Under the pieces are notes generated by a model. That model was not told the origin of the DNA. It saw only the letters and a list, made by a program, of their open reading frames with translations, and ran no database searches. Shown piece by piece: positions 32,473 to 41,075 of a DNA stretch of 64,000 nucleotides. Each line of letters opens with the position of its first letter. Within the stretch, counting starts at the first letter, position 1. Origin of the DNA: Pseudomonas sp. (GTDB lineage: Bacteria; Pseudomonadota; Gammaproteobacteria; Pseudomonadales; Pseudomonadaceae); the NCBI RefSeq assembly GCF_002796985.1, contig NZ_PEKX01000011.1:1-64000 (forward strand), given 5' to 3'. The position numbers and the translations under genes are program-made.

Positions 32473-34878
32473 TCACATCGAGTACTTCACCGTGAACATC
32501 AGGTTGCGCGGCTCGCCGTAGTTCAGGTTGCCGAAGCTGATGCCGCTGTAATAGTACTTGTCGAAGATGTTGTTGAAGTTCACCCGGGTGTCGATGTTCT
32601 CGTTGACCTTGTAGCCGAGCATGGCGTTGGTCACCGTGTAGCCACCCTGCTGGAAGCCGGTGGAGGTGTCCTCGGTCTGGCTCTGGGTCACCAGGTTGCC
32701 GCCCACCCGCCATTGATGCAGCTCGCCCGGCAGGGTGTAGCTGGTGGCGAGCTTGAACAGGTGGCGCGGCTTGCTGGGGTCGAACTGCTTGCCGACGTTG
32801 TCTTCGTTGCTGTCGTGCTTGTACTTGGCGTCAACGTAGGTGTAGCCCGCCATCGCCTGCCAGTTCTCGGTCAGCGCGCCGCTGACTTCCATGTCCACAC
32901 CCTGGCTGCGCACCTTGCCCGAAGCCCGCGAGCAGTAGATCGCGGTCGGCGAACTGGGGCACGGCGAGGGGCCACTGGTGTCGTCGGTGGCGCGGTTCTC
33001 CTGGTCGATCTGGAACAGCGCGAGCTGGGTGTTCAGCGTGCCGCCGAAGTGCTCGCCCTTCAGGCCGATCTCGTAGTTCTTGCCAGTGATCGGGTCGAGC
33101 AGGCTGCCGCTGGAATCGAAGTTGCTCTGCGGCTTGAAGATGTCGGTATAGCTGGCATAGACCGAGTAGACGTCGTTCAGGTCGTAGACCACGCCGGCGT
33201 AGCGGGTGACGTTGCGGGTGACCTTCTGGGTGCCGGTGTCGTTGTGCGGGTCGGCTTCGTACCAGTCCAGGCGGCCGCCGAGGATGACCTTGAGCGGGTC
33301 GGCCACGTTCAGGCGAGTGGTGAGGTAGGCGCCCTTCTGCTCCTGGTCGAGCTTCATGTTCCAGAGGTTCATGTCGATGTTCGGCTTCTGCACCGAGCTC
33401 GGGTCCCACTTCGTCGGGTCGAACGGGGTCACCGGCGAGCCATCGTTGTAGGCCAGGTCGCCCCAGCCGCCGTGGCCGTCGAAACGCTCTTCGCGGTAGC
33501 TGCCGCCGAACACCAGTTCGTGCTCGCGGCCGAAGGCCTGGAACGGACCGTTGGCGAAGGCGTCGTAGCTCTGGTGATCGTCGGTGTAGGCGTACTGGCC
33601 AGGGCCCTGAACCATGGTCGGGCAGCCTTCGGTGTAGTAGCAGCTGTTGTACAGGCCGAGCATGTCGATGCGCGCCCACAGCTTGTCGGCGGCGACTTTC
33701 ATCTGCCAGCCGTTGTCGAAGCGGTGCACCACGTCGCCGAACAGGTGGGTGGTGGTGGTATCCCAGTAGGACCAGTCGGCGCCGTAGTAGTCGGAGCGCT
33801 TGAGGTCCAGGTGACGACCGCCCAGCGGCGCCGGCAGGCCCACCCAGTTGTCGTTCTTGTTGTCGTTCTGGTAGGACGCGCCCAGGGTCAGGGTGGTGTC
33901 CGGGTTGAGGTCGGCCTCGGTGATGCCGTAGAGCACGCCGCGCTCGCCGCTGACCACATCCTGGAAGCTGTCGCGGGTCTCGTAGGCGGCCACCGCGCGG
34001 CCGCGCAGGGTGCCTTCGCTGTTCAGCGGGCCGGACACGTCGACCTGGCTGCGGTAGCGGTCCCAGGTGCCGGCACTGCCTTCCAGGCTCATGTGGAAGT
34101 CCTGGGTCGGCCGCTTGCGCACCATGTTGACGGCGGCGGCCGGGTTGCCGGCGCCCTGCATCAGGCCGGTGGCGCCGCGCACCACTTCGACGCGGTCGAA
34201 CATCGCCAGGTCGGCGGCGGAAATCACGTCCTGGGTATAGGTGGAAATGCTGGTGGCCAGGCCGTCGTACATGATGTTGTCGACGTCGAAGCCGCGCGCG
34301 GCGTAGCTCACGCGCGCCGGGCCGTATTGCTGGACGGTCATGCCGGTGACGCCGCGGATCGCGTCGTCGAGGTCCTGCATGTTCTGGTCTTCCATCTGCT
34401 GGCGGGTCACCACGCTGACCGACTGCGGCGTTTCGCGGACGGTCATGTTCAGCTTGGTGGAAGTCTGCATCACGCCGGTGGTGTAGGAGCCGGTGCCTTC
34501 GGTAGTGCCCGGCGCCACAGTAGCTGCGCCGACGACTTCGGTGGCGCCCAGATCGACGCTGTCATTGCCCGATGCGCCGCCGCGCACAGCACCGCTGACC
34601 TGTGCGCTGTTGCCGTTCACCGTGCCCTGCAGGCCGCTGTCCGCCAGCAGACGATCGAGTGCCTCGCCCGGCTCCATGTTGCCCTTGAGTGCCGGCGCGC
34701 CAACCTTGGCGACCTGGGCACGGTCATAGGAAATCCGCATTCCGGTTGCGGACTGCAATTGCTCCAGGGAAGCGGCCAGGGGCTGCTTGGGCAGGTCGAT
34801 GGCCACGGGGGCGGCGACTGCGGAGAGAGCAAAGGTGGAGAGACTGAGCAGGAGCGCGCCCGAGGCTACGTCTTTCAT
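32473..34878 (-). CDS. TonB-dependent siderophore receptor with STN signalling domain
   Basis: An 801-residue outer-membrane receptor. The signal peptide is about residues 1-24 (GALLLSLSTFALSAVAA); an STN domain follows (about 25-90, PVAIDLPKQPLAASLEQLQS); then a TonB-box-like DLGATEVVG, the plug (TVRETPQSVSVVTRQQMED) and a 22-strand barrel ending in FTVKYSM. This is the layout of FpvA-type ferrisiderophore receptors that signal to an ECF sigma factor, but no sigma/anti-sigma pair is adjacent. The start at 34878 has AAGGA 11 bases upstream. A weak AT-rich palindrome GATACGAAGTATTC near 35010-35025 might be part of a Fur site. Ligand unknown. Confidence 0.92.
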   Translation of the reverse strand: MKDVASGALLLSLSTFALSAVAAPVAIDLPKQPLAASLEQLQSATGMRISYDRAQVAKVGAPALKGNMEPGEALDRLLADSGLQGTVNGNSAQVSGAVRGGASGNDSVDLGATEVVGAATVAPGTTEGTGSYTTGVMQTSTKLNMTVRETPQSVSVVTRQQMEDQNMQDLDDAIRGVTGMTVQQYGPARVSYAARGFDVDNIMYDGLATSISTYTQDVISAADLAMFDRVEVVRGATGLMQGAGNPAAAVNMVRKRPTQDFHMSLEGSAGTWDRYRSQVDVSGPLNSEGTLRGRAVAAYETRDSFQDVVSGERGVLYGITEADLNPDTTLTLGASYQNDNKNDNWVGLPAPLGGRHLDLKRSDYYGADWSYWDTTTTHLFGDVVHRFDNGWQMKVAADKLWARIDMLGLYNSCYYTEGCPTMVQGPGQYAYTDDHQSYDAFANGPFQAFGREHELVFGGSYREERFDGHGGWGDLAYNDGSPVTPFDPTKWDPSSVQKPNIDMNLWNMKLDQEQKGAYLTTRLNVADPLKVILGGRLDWYEADPHNDTGTQKVTRNVTRYAGVVYDLNDVYSVYASYTDIFKPQSNFDSSGSLLDPITGKNYEIGLKGEHFGGTLNTQLALFQIDQENRATDDTSGPSPCPSSPTAIYCSRASGKVRSQGVDMEVSGALTENWQAMAGYTYVDAKYKHDSNEDNVGKQFDPSKPRHLFKLATSYTLPGELHQWRVGGNLVTQSQTEDTSTGFQQGGYTVTNAMLGYKVNENIDTRVNFNNIFDKYYYSGISFGNLNYGEPRNLMFTVKYSM

Positions 34879-35063
34879 CTGCAGGAAGAATCCTTTGGTG
34901 CGAGGTTTGCGCTCTGTCGGCGCAATGACTCGGGTTGGCGAATGCCGGCGTGGGGGACGCCGACGGGGAGCCAAAGTGTATGCAGATGTAAATTCTTTGT
35001 AAATGCGAATACTTCGTATCTTGTTTCTTGAAAACAAGACACAGTGCGAAACTTCGGTGCGGC

Positions 35064-35154
35064 GTAGGAGCGGGCTCCGTCCGCGATCCGATGAGCGCCG
35101 CGCCGGTCGGCCAGGGAGTTGGGCGTAGCCATCGCGGACAGAGTCCGCTCCTAC
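35064..35154. repeat. Inverted pair of GTAGGAGCGGRCTCCGTCCGCGAT units (family D)
   Basis: The left arm GTAGGAGCGGGCTCCGTCCG is answered on the right by CGGACAGAGTCCGCTCCTAC. A second pair occurs at 62064-62125. Confidence 0.85.
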
Positions 35155-35178
35155 GTGAAGTCTCGTACCTGGCCTCGC

Positions 35179-35309
35179 TCTCTCCCCGCCCTATCCCTGA
35201 AGGGAGAGGGAGCTGCCCGTGCCGGCTGACGCCTTGGTTTCAACCTGCACCATCCGGTTCCCTCTCCCTTCATGGGGGGACGCCTAGTCAGGGGGTTAGG
35301 GAGAGGGAA
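35179..35309. repeat. Imperfect inverted repeat rich in CCCTCTCCC (family E)
   Basis: TCTCTCCCCGCCCTATCCC is mirrored by GGGGGTTAGGGAGAGGG, and GAAGGGAGAGGGAGC by TTCCCTCTCCCTTC. Together with the family D pair it occupies most of the 472-bp gap before the LysR gene; no ORF is supported there. Confidence 0.8.
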
Positions 35310-35350
35310 ACACGGCACAGACTTTCAGAAGAAGACAGTTGCTCCTACGC

Positions 35351-36262
35351 CTAGGTTGAGCTTGCCTCCAGCATGAACTCGATGAAGGCCCGCACCCGCG
35401 ACGGCACATGGCGCGCGTGGGGGTAGATGAGCAGGAATGGCCGCGTCGTCTGCCCGTAGTCCTTCAGCACTTCCACCAGCTCGCCGCGCTCCAGTTCTTC
35501 CTGCACGGTGAAGCGATAGGCCTGCATCAACCCGCCGCCGCACTTGGCCAGGGTCGCGGTGGCCAGGTAGTCCTCCAGCACCGTGAGGCTGCCGGCCGTC
35601 TCGATCTCCACCGGCTTGCCGTTGACCCGGAAGGACCAGGGCACGCGCCGGCCGGTGCTGGGCAACTCGAACTGGATGCACTCGTGCGCGGCGAGATCGT
35701 CCGGCGTCTGCGGCGTGCCGGCACGCGCCAGGTACTCGGGCGTGGCGACCACCACGTTCTCCGCTTCTTCCAGGCGCCGTGCCACCAGGCTGGAGTCCGC
35801 CGGGTCGCGGCCACGGATCGCCAGGTCGTATCCCTCGTTGGCGAAGTCGATATTGCGGTTGCTGACATGCACCTCCACCTGTACCTGCGGGTAGCGCCGG
35901 CGGAACTCCGGCAGCCGCGGGAACAACCGGTAATGCGCGTAGGGCGTGGGCACGCTGATGCGCAGGCGCCCGGAGGCGATGCTCTGGCCGCCGCTGACGG
36001 CGCGCTCGGCATCCACCAGCTGGGTCAGCGCCTGCCGGCATTGCTCGTAGTAGTTGCGGCCATCATCGGTCAGGCGCATCTGCCGCGTGGTGCGGACGAA
36101 CAGGCGCACGCCCAGGCGCTCTTCCAGCCGCGCCACCGAGCGGCTCACCGCGGCCGGCGTGATGCCTGCCTCGTTGGCGGCGGCGGTGAAGCTGCCGGTC
36201 TCCGCGGCCAGGCAGAACAGCTCGATGCTGCCCAGTTGCAGGTCGTCGAAATGGCGGGTCAT
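35351..36262 (-). CDS. LysR-family transcriptional regulator
   Basis: A 303-residue regulator with HTH (ELFCLAAETGSFTAAANEAGITPAAVSRSVARLE) and RTTRQMRLTDDGRNYY. It is divergent from the SDR gene with 132 bp between the starts, in which ATTGAT-N10-ATCAAT (36274-36295) forms a LysR-type inverted repeat. It most likely controls the SDR and tautomerase genes. Confidence 0.92.
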   Translation of the reverse strand: MTRHFDDLQLGSIELFCLAAETGSFTAAANEAGITPAAVSRSVARLEERLGVRLFVRTTRQMRLTDDGRNYYEQCRQALTQLVDAERAVSGGQSIASGRLRISVPTPYAHYRLFPRLPEFRRRYPQVQVEVHVSNRNIDFANEGYDLAIRGRDPADSSLVARRLEEAENVVVATPEYLARAGTPQTPDDLAAHECIQFELPSTGRRVPWSFRVNGKPVEIETAGSLTVLEDYLATATLAKCGGGLMQAYRFTVQEELERGELVEVLKDYGQTTRPFLLIYPHARHVPSRVRAFIEFMLEASST

Positions 36263-36273
36263 GGCGCGGCTCG

Positions 36274-36295
36274 ATTGATTACATGAGGTATCAAT
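36274..36295. promoter_or_regulatory. LysR-type inverted repeat
   Basis: ATTGAT and ATCAAT flank ten bases, starting 12 bp upstream of the LysR start codon and 100 bp from the SDR start. The placement fits an autoregulatory LysR site; binding is inferred. Confidence 0.45.
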
Positions 36296-36394
36296 TCAAA
36301 TGCCATCGACCTTATTTTTCAATCCCAGCTTGCAGCCTAGATTGACCACCAAGACGCGGGCACCCCGCCCCGCCCCACTCTCGGAGATACCACC

Positions 36395-37129
36395 ATGAGC
36401 AAGACCGTCATCGTCACCGGCGCTTCCAGCGGCCTCGGCTTCGCCATCGCCCGCGCCTACCTGGAACGCGGCTACAACGTGGTCGGCAACGCCCGCACCC
36501 AGGCCCGCCTGGAGGAAGCCGCCGCCAGGCTGGGCAACCCGCACAACTTCCTCGCCGTCGCCGGCGACATCGCCAAACCGGACACCGCCAAACGCCTGTT
36601 CGCCCAGGCCATCGAGGCCTTCGGCCAGGTGGACATCCTGATCAACAACGCCGGCATCTTCATCGCCAAGCCGGTGGGTGACTACACCGAGGAAGAACTC
36701 GAAGCCATCGTCGACACCAACCTCAAGGGCTTCTTCTACCCCTCCCAGGCCGCCGCGCAGCACATGGCCGCCAATGGCTCGGGGCACATCGTCAGCATTA
36801 CCGCCTCCATCGCCCTGCAGCCCAACGTGAAGGTCCCGGCGCTGCTGCCGGTGCTGATCAAGGGCGGCCTGAACAGCGCGGTGCGCGGCCTGGCCCTGGA
36901 GCTGGCAGCGTCCAACGTGCAGGTCAACGCCGTGGCGCCGGGGATCATCGAAACCCCGTTGCATTCCGATGACGAAGGCACCCGCGCCTTCCTGCGCGGC
37001 CTCTCGCCCAGTGGCAGGATCGGCAATGCGCAGGATATCGTCGACGCGGTGCTCTACCTGACCGATTCGAACTTCGTCAGCGGAGCCATCCTCAATGTCG
37101 ACGGTGGCTCCACTACCGGCGTCTGGTAA
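36395..37129 (+). CDS. SDR-fold protein lacking the catalytic Tyr
   Basis: A 244-residue short-chain dehydrogenase/reductase. The cofactor motif VTGASSGLGFAIARAY and the INNAGIF motif are intact, and the end DGGSTTGVW is typical. In the active-site region SITASIALQPNVKVPALLPVLIKGGLNSA-like context, the Lys is kept (PVLIKGGL) but the residue four before it is Pro instead of Tyr. A classical YxxxK oxidoreductase mechanism is therefore unlikely as drawn. GGAG lies before the ATG. It is followed by a tautomerase gene 32 bp on and divergent from a LysR gene. Confidence 0.88.
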   Translation: MSKTVIVTGASSGLGFAIARAYLERGYNVVGNARTQARLEEAAARLGNPHNFLAVAGDIAKPDTAKRLFAQAIEAFGQVDILINNAGIFIAKPVGDYTEEELEAIVDTNLKGFFYPSQAAAQHMAANGSGHIVSITASIALQPNVKVPALLPVLIKGGLNSAVRGLALELAASNVQVNAVAPGIIETPLHSDDEGTRAFLRGLSPSGRIGNAQDIVDAVLYLTDSNFVSGAILNVDGGSTTGVW

Positions 37130-37161
37130 GCCAACCTTTACAACAACAACGGAGAACCGCC

Positions 37162-37374
37162 ATGCCCTACGTGAACATCCAGGTCACCGACGAAGGCGTG
37201 ACCGCCGACGAGCGCCGCCAGCTCATCGAAGGCGTCACCGAACTGCTGGAGCGCGTCCTGCGCAAGCCCCCCGCCAGCACCTTCGTGGTGATCCAGGAAA
37301 TTCCCACCGACAGCTGGGGCGTGGGCGGCGAGACGGTCAAGGCGCTGCGTGCCAGGGAGAAACCAGCGACCTGA
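37162..37374 (+). CDS. 4-oxalocrotonate tautomerase-family protein
   Basis: A 70-residue tautomerase. After removal of Met, Pro1 (MPYVNIQVTDEG) is the expected catalytic base; the VVIQEIPTDSWGVGGETV segment is a family signature. Length suits the small subunits that form hexamers or trimers of dimers. It is probably cotranscribed with the SDR gene upstream. The physiological substrate is unknown; 2-hydroxymuconate is only the family archetype. Confidence 0.92.
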   Translation: MPYVNIQVTDEGVTADERRQLIEGVTELLERVLRKPPASTFVVIQEIPTDSWGVGGETVKALRAREKPAT

Positions 37375-37481
37375 CGCAGCGGGCACGCCGGGGGTTCGCC
37401 AGGGCCTCCGGCGCTTGCCATGCCCCAAGCGGGTGCTGCTAGCATCAAGCCCACCCCGCTACCCCACCGCCGAGGCAAGGA

Positions 37482-38678
37482 ATGCTCGCCGCGCTCAAAC
37501 GCTATCCGCTACAGGTCAACCTGCTGCTCTGCGGTACCTTCCTGCTGACCATGGGCCGGGCCATCACCCTGCCCTACCTGGTGATCTACCTCTCGACCCA
37601 GTTCGACCTGCCCGTCAGCCGCATCGGCCTGATCATGGGCGGCGCGCTGTTCGGCGGCTCGCTGCTGAGCCTCTATGGCGGCTTCCTGATCGACCGCCTG
37701 CCGGGCTTCCGCCTGATAATCGGCTTCGGCAGCTGCTTCGTCGCGGCCTTCGCCGGCATGCTGCTGACCCACCAGCTGTGGCTGTTCTTCCTGTTCCTGC
37801 TGGGTTTCAACTTCGCCTACTCGGTCACCGACGTGGTGGTGAAGACCCTCTTCGGCCGCCTGCTGCCAGCCGGCGAACAGGGCCGCGCCTTCTCCATCCG
37901 CTACACCCTGATCAACCTCGCCTACGCCATCGGCCCCTTCATCGGCGCCGCCCTGGCGCACTGGAGCCAACAGTTGCCCTTCGTGCTCTCGGCGAGCCTG
38001 GGCGCGCTCTTCCTGCTGGCCTTCCTGCGCTACGGCGACCGTGACATGCGCCCGGCAGAAGGCGTGGCGCCGCCTTCGTTCTTCTCGGTAGTGGGGGTGC
38101 TGAGCAAGGATCACCGGCTGATGTACTTCACCATCGGCGGCGTGCTCACCGCCGTGGTGTTCGGCCAGTTCTCCGCCTACCTCTCGCAGTACCTGGTGGC
38201 CACCGGCACGGCGGAGTACGCCTACCAGGTGATCCAGACGCTGCTCGGGGTCAACGCGGTGACGGTGATCGCGCTGCAATACCTGCTCGGCAAGCGCATC
38301 GGCAACGAGCACCTGCAACGCTGGCTGATCGTCGGCCTGGGCCTGTTCGTGCTCGGCATCGTCGGCTTCGGCCTGTCGCAGACGCTGCTGCACTGGGGCC
38401 TGGCGATGGTGGTGTTCACCCTGGGCGAGATCATCGTGATCCCCGCCGAGTACATGTTCATCGACCGCATCGCCCCGCCGCACCTGCGCGGCGTGTACTA
38501 CGGCACGCAGAACCTGGCCAACCTCGGCGGCGCCTTCGGGCCGATCCTGGTGGGGTACTTCCTCGCGCTGTTCGCGCCGCACTGGGTGTTCGCCATGCTC
38601 GGCGCCTTCATCGTCGGCGGCGGCGTGTTCTATGTGCTGGGCTCCAGGCTGAGCCAGCGCATCGCCCGCGAGGCTTGA
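37482..38678 (+). CDS. MFS transporter (exporter-like, 12 helices)
   Basis: A 398-residue inner-membrane transporter. The sequence starts MLAALKRYPLQVNLLLCGTFLLTMGRAITLPYL, and the loop after helix 2 (GGFLIDRLPGFR) is a weak motif A. The overall layout resembles YdeE/MdtH-type drug or peptide exporters. It follows the tautomerase by 107 bp. Its stop codon overlaps the -35 element of the SoxR-like promoter for the next gene. Substrate unknown. Confidence 0.85.
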   Translation: MLAALKRYPLQVNLLLCGTFLLTMGRAITLPYLVIYLSTQFDLPVSRIGLIMGGALFGGSLLSLYGGFLIDRLPGFRLIIGFGSCFVAAFAGMLLTHQLWLFFLFLLGFNFAYSVTDVVVKTLFGRLLPAGEQGRAFSIRYTLINLAYAIGPFIGAALAHWSQQLPFVLSASLGALFLLAFLRYGDRDMRPAEGVAPPSFFSVVGVLSKDHRLMYFTIGGVLTAVVFGQFSAYLSQYLVATGTAEYAYQVIQTLLGVNAVTVIALQYLLGKRIGNEHLQRWLIVGLGLFVLGIVGFGLSQTLLHWGLAMVVFTLGEIIVIPAEYMFIDRIAPPHLRGVYYGTQNLANLGGAFGPILVGYFLALFAPHWVFAMLGAFIVGGGVFYVLGSRLSQRIAREA

Positions 38679-38710
38679 CCTCAAGTCCACTTGAGCCGGG
38701 ATGCTGGTTC
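38675..38710 (+). promoter_or_regulatory. MerR/SoxR-type promoter
   Basis: TTGACC (38675-38680) is followed by the palindrome CTCAAGTCCACTTGAG (38680-38695) and, after a 19-bp spacer, a weak -10 GATGCT. Long spacer plus a CTCAAGT/ACTTGAG dyad between -35 and -10 is the hallmark of SoxR and related MerR activators. The downstream DUF2938 start is at 38737. Confidence 0.6.
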
Positions 38711-38736
38711 CATCGACCCACTCGAAGGAACCAGCC

Positions 38737-39237
38737 ATGCCGCTCTCAACTCTCCTCCCCACTATCGCCATCGGTATCGGCGCCACCTTGCTGATGGACG
38801 GCTGGACCGTCCTGCGCCGACGGCTGCTCGGCGTGCCTTCGCTGGACTATGCCCTCGTCGGCCGCTGGGTCGGCCACATGCCGCGCGGCCGGTTCCACCA
38901 CCTCGCCATCGGCAAGGCCGCCCCGGTAGCCGGTGAACGCCCGTTGGGCTGGGCGATCCACTACCTCACCGGCATCGTTTTCGCCCTCGCCCTGGTCTCG
39001 CTGACCGGCAGCGAATGGGTGTGCCAGCCGAGGCTGCTGCCCGCCCTGCTGTTCGGCGTAGTGACCGTGGCCATGCCCTTCCTGCTGATGCAACCGGCGC
39101 TCGGCCTGGGCATCGCCGCGAGCCGGACCGCGAACCCGCCCAAGGCCCGCCTGCACAGCCTGATCACCCACGCGATCTTCGGCTGCGGGCTCTACCTGGC
39201 CGCCAGGTTGCTGCTACCCCTGACCTGCGCCGGATGA
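38737..39237 (+). CDS. DUF2938-family membrane protein
   Basis: A 166-residue protein with about four hydrophobic segments (STLLPTIAIGIGATLLMDGWTVL at the start, LTGIVFALALVSL, LLPALLFGVVTVAMPFLLM, and a C-terminal one). GRWVGHMPRGRFHH and ASRTANPPKARLHSLITHAIFG are conserved phrases of the DUF2938 family. The start at 38737 has AAGGA upstream. The SoxR-like promoter suggests induction by redox-active compounds. Biochemical role unknown. Confidence 0.8.
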   Translation: MPLSTLLPTIAIGIGATLLMDGWTVLRRRLLGVPSLDYALVGRWVGHMPRGRFHHLAIGKAAPVAGERPLGWAIHYLTGIVFALALVSLTGSEWVCQPRLLPALLFGVVTVAMPFLLMQPALGLGIAASRTANPPKARLHSLITHAIFGCGLYLAARLLLPLTCAG

Positions 39238-39291
39238 TCTCCAGCCAACTGGGCTAACCTTGCTGCACAGCCAAGCGCAGGAAGCCCCAGG

Positions 39292-40980
39292 ATGAGCCGT
39301 ATCGCCATTGCCGACCCGCAACCCTTCATGCTCGCCGCCTTGCGCCAGCGCCTGGTGGCGGCCGGGCACGAGGTGGTCGGCGAAGTCGGCGATGGCCGGG
39401 AAGCGCTGGACCTGGTGAAGCGCCTGCATCCGGACCTGCTGATCCTCGAGCTGGACTTGCCTCGCCTGGGCGGCGTCGAACTGCTGCGGCGGCTGCACCG
39501 CGACTGGCCGCAACAGAAGACCCTGGTCTTCACCCACCTGCCCGCCGCCCACTACCAGGGGCTCTGCCTGGAAGCCGGCGCGCGGGGCTTCGCACACAAG
39601 GGCGATCAGCCCGAGGAGGTGGACGACGCCGTGCGCCTGGTGCTCAGCGGGCGCAAGGTCTTCCCCGCGCAGGAGCCGCATCCGGGCGGCGAGGCGCCGG
39701 GCGCGGACGAGCACATCACCCCGCGCGAGCTGACCGTCCTGCGCTACCTGTCGCAGGGCTACCGGGTCAAGGACATCGCCGAGGAACTGGCGATCAGCGA
39801 CCGCACCGTCAGCACCTACAAGGCACGCCTGCTGGAAAAGACCCAGACCGATTCGCTGGTGGACCTGGTGGAAGCCGCCAAGGTGAAGGGCCTGCTGAAC
39901 AACAGCGTGGTGGAAAGCCTGGCCCTGGCGCCGAGCGAGCCGTCGAACAAATCCCGCGATCTGGTGCGCCTGTTCGACATCCTGCCCAACCCCATCAGCC
40001 TGTGGAGCCGGCAGGGTGAACTGCTGGCCTGCAACCGCTACTTCACCGACGTCTACCGCATGACCGAGGACCAATTGCTGGGCAGGCACATCTTCGAACT
40101 GGGCGCCGTCGCCGCCGAAGACATTCCAGGGCTGCACCAGCAGTTCCTCGACGGGGCGACGGGCGAGCACCCCTTCTCGCTGGTGGCACACATCACCCTG
40201 AGCGGCGAGCAGCGCACCCTGCGGCTGATCGGCGTGCCACTACAGGAAGACACCGGCGAGTCCATCGGCGTGGTCTGCTCCTACGTCGACATCACCGAAC
40301 ACGAGCGCGAAGTGGAGCACCTGCAGCAGGCCAAGGCCTACCTGGACGGATTGCGCGCGACCCGCACCCGCTACCTGCAGTACTGCTTCGACGACATGTT
40401 CGTCGATACCCAGTCCCTCCGGCAGCTTCTCGATGCCAGTCGCGATGCCCTGCCAGACGGCCATCCGCTGCTCGGCATGGAGGTCGACATCGAGCGGATC
40501 GAGGAAAAGATCGAGATCCTGCGCGAGGTGCTGCACCTGGAAAAAGGCCTGGAGCCTCCGGTGCCCCAGGTGAACGAGCTGAACCGCCTGACCGCGCAGT
40601 ACCTGCGTGAACTGGAACCGCGGCTGGCGTTCCAGCGCTTCCCGTCGGACCAGCAGGCCTGGGTCGATCTCGCCCGTTATCGCAACCTGCTCAAGACACT
40701 GCTGTTCGCCTTCGATCGCTCGTCCTTGCCCATCCAGCAGGTCAGCGCCAGCGCGGAGTCCCTGCCCCATGGCGAACTCCTCTGGCGCCTGGCTTTCCAG
40801 GCCGAGCCGGCTCCAGGCCTCGCGGCGAAGCTGGCCGACCTGGAGAAGCGCCCCAGCCTGCAACTGGTGCGCCTGGTCTGCGAACTGTTCAGCGGCGAAT
40901 TCAAGGTCGGCAACGGCGAGGACCAGGCCCTCGCCGGATTGATCCAGCTCAAACTCGTGCGCAGTAGTTCCCCGCACTAG
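39292..40980 (+). CDS. Hybrid regulator A: receiver (D53E) / LuxR-HTH / PAS / degenerate kinase-like
   Basis: A 562-residue protein with unusual domain order. Residues 1-120 are a NarL-type receiver, but the phospho-acceptor Asp is Glu53 (PDLLILELDLPRLGG) and the N-terminal acidic pair is DP; Thr81 and Lys103 are kept. A GerE/LuxR HTH is at about 141-200 (ITPRELTVLRYLSQGYRVKDIAEELAISDRTVSTYKARL). A PAS domain spans about 222-340. The rest resembles a histidine kinase core without the conserved His or the N and DxGxG boxes. It lies 95 bp upstream of tpsA on the same strand and is paralogous to the regulator at 47208. It probably controls the adhesin genes; phosphorylation is unlikely. Confidence 0.85.
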   Translation: MSRIAIADPQPFMLAALRQRLVAAGHEVVGEVGDGREALDLVKRLHPDLLILELDLPRLGGVELLRRLHRDWPQQKTLVFTHLPAAHYQGLCLEAGARGFAHKGDQPEEVDDAVRLVLSGRKVFPAQEPHPGGEAPGADEHITPRELTVLRYLSQGYRVKDIAEELAISDRTVSTYKARLLEKTQTDSLVDLVEAAKVKGLLNNSVVESLALAPSEPSNKSRDLVRLFDILPNPISLWSRQGELLACNRYFTDVYRMTEDQLLGRHIFELGAVAAEDIPGLHQQFLDGATGEHPFSLVAHITLSGEQRTLRLIGVPLQEDTGESIGVVCSYVDITEHEREVEHLQQAKAYLDGLRATRTRYLQYCFDDMFVDTQSLRQLLDASRDALPDGHPLLGMEVDIERIEEKIEILREVLHLEKGLEPPVPQVNELNRLTAQYLRELEPRLAFQRFPSDQQAWVDLARYRNLLKTLLFAFDRSSLPIQQVSASAESLPHGELLWRLAFQAEPAPGLAAKLADLEKRPSLQLVRLVCELFSGEFKVGNGEDQALAGLIQLKLVRSSSPH

Positions 40981-41046
40981 TGCACCCACTACAGCGCTTT
41001 CAGGCGCCCATGATGGGGGCGTCTGCGACCTGATCCGATGCTTGCC

Positions 41047-41066
41047 CCATAGCCCTCTCGCTATGG
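41047..41066 (+). promoter_or_regulatory. Hairpin overlapping the tpsA ribosome-binding site
   Basis: CCATAGC-CCTCTC-GCTATGG is a perfect 7-bp stem with a 6-base loop. The GGAG ribosome-binding site (41065-41068) shares its first two bases with the 3' arm, seven bases before the ATG at 41076. The structure could limit translation initiation. Confidence 0.5.
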
Positions 41067-41075
41067 AGCAGCATC

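Noticed and set aside
35005..35030. Fur box upstream of the siderophore receptor
   Set aside because: GATACGAAGTATTC is palindromic and AT-rich but matches the Fur consensus poorly, so it is mentioned only as a weak possibility in the receptor entry.
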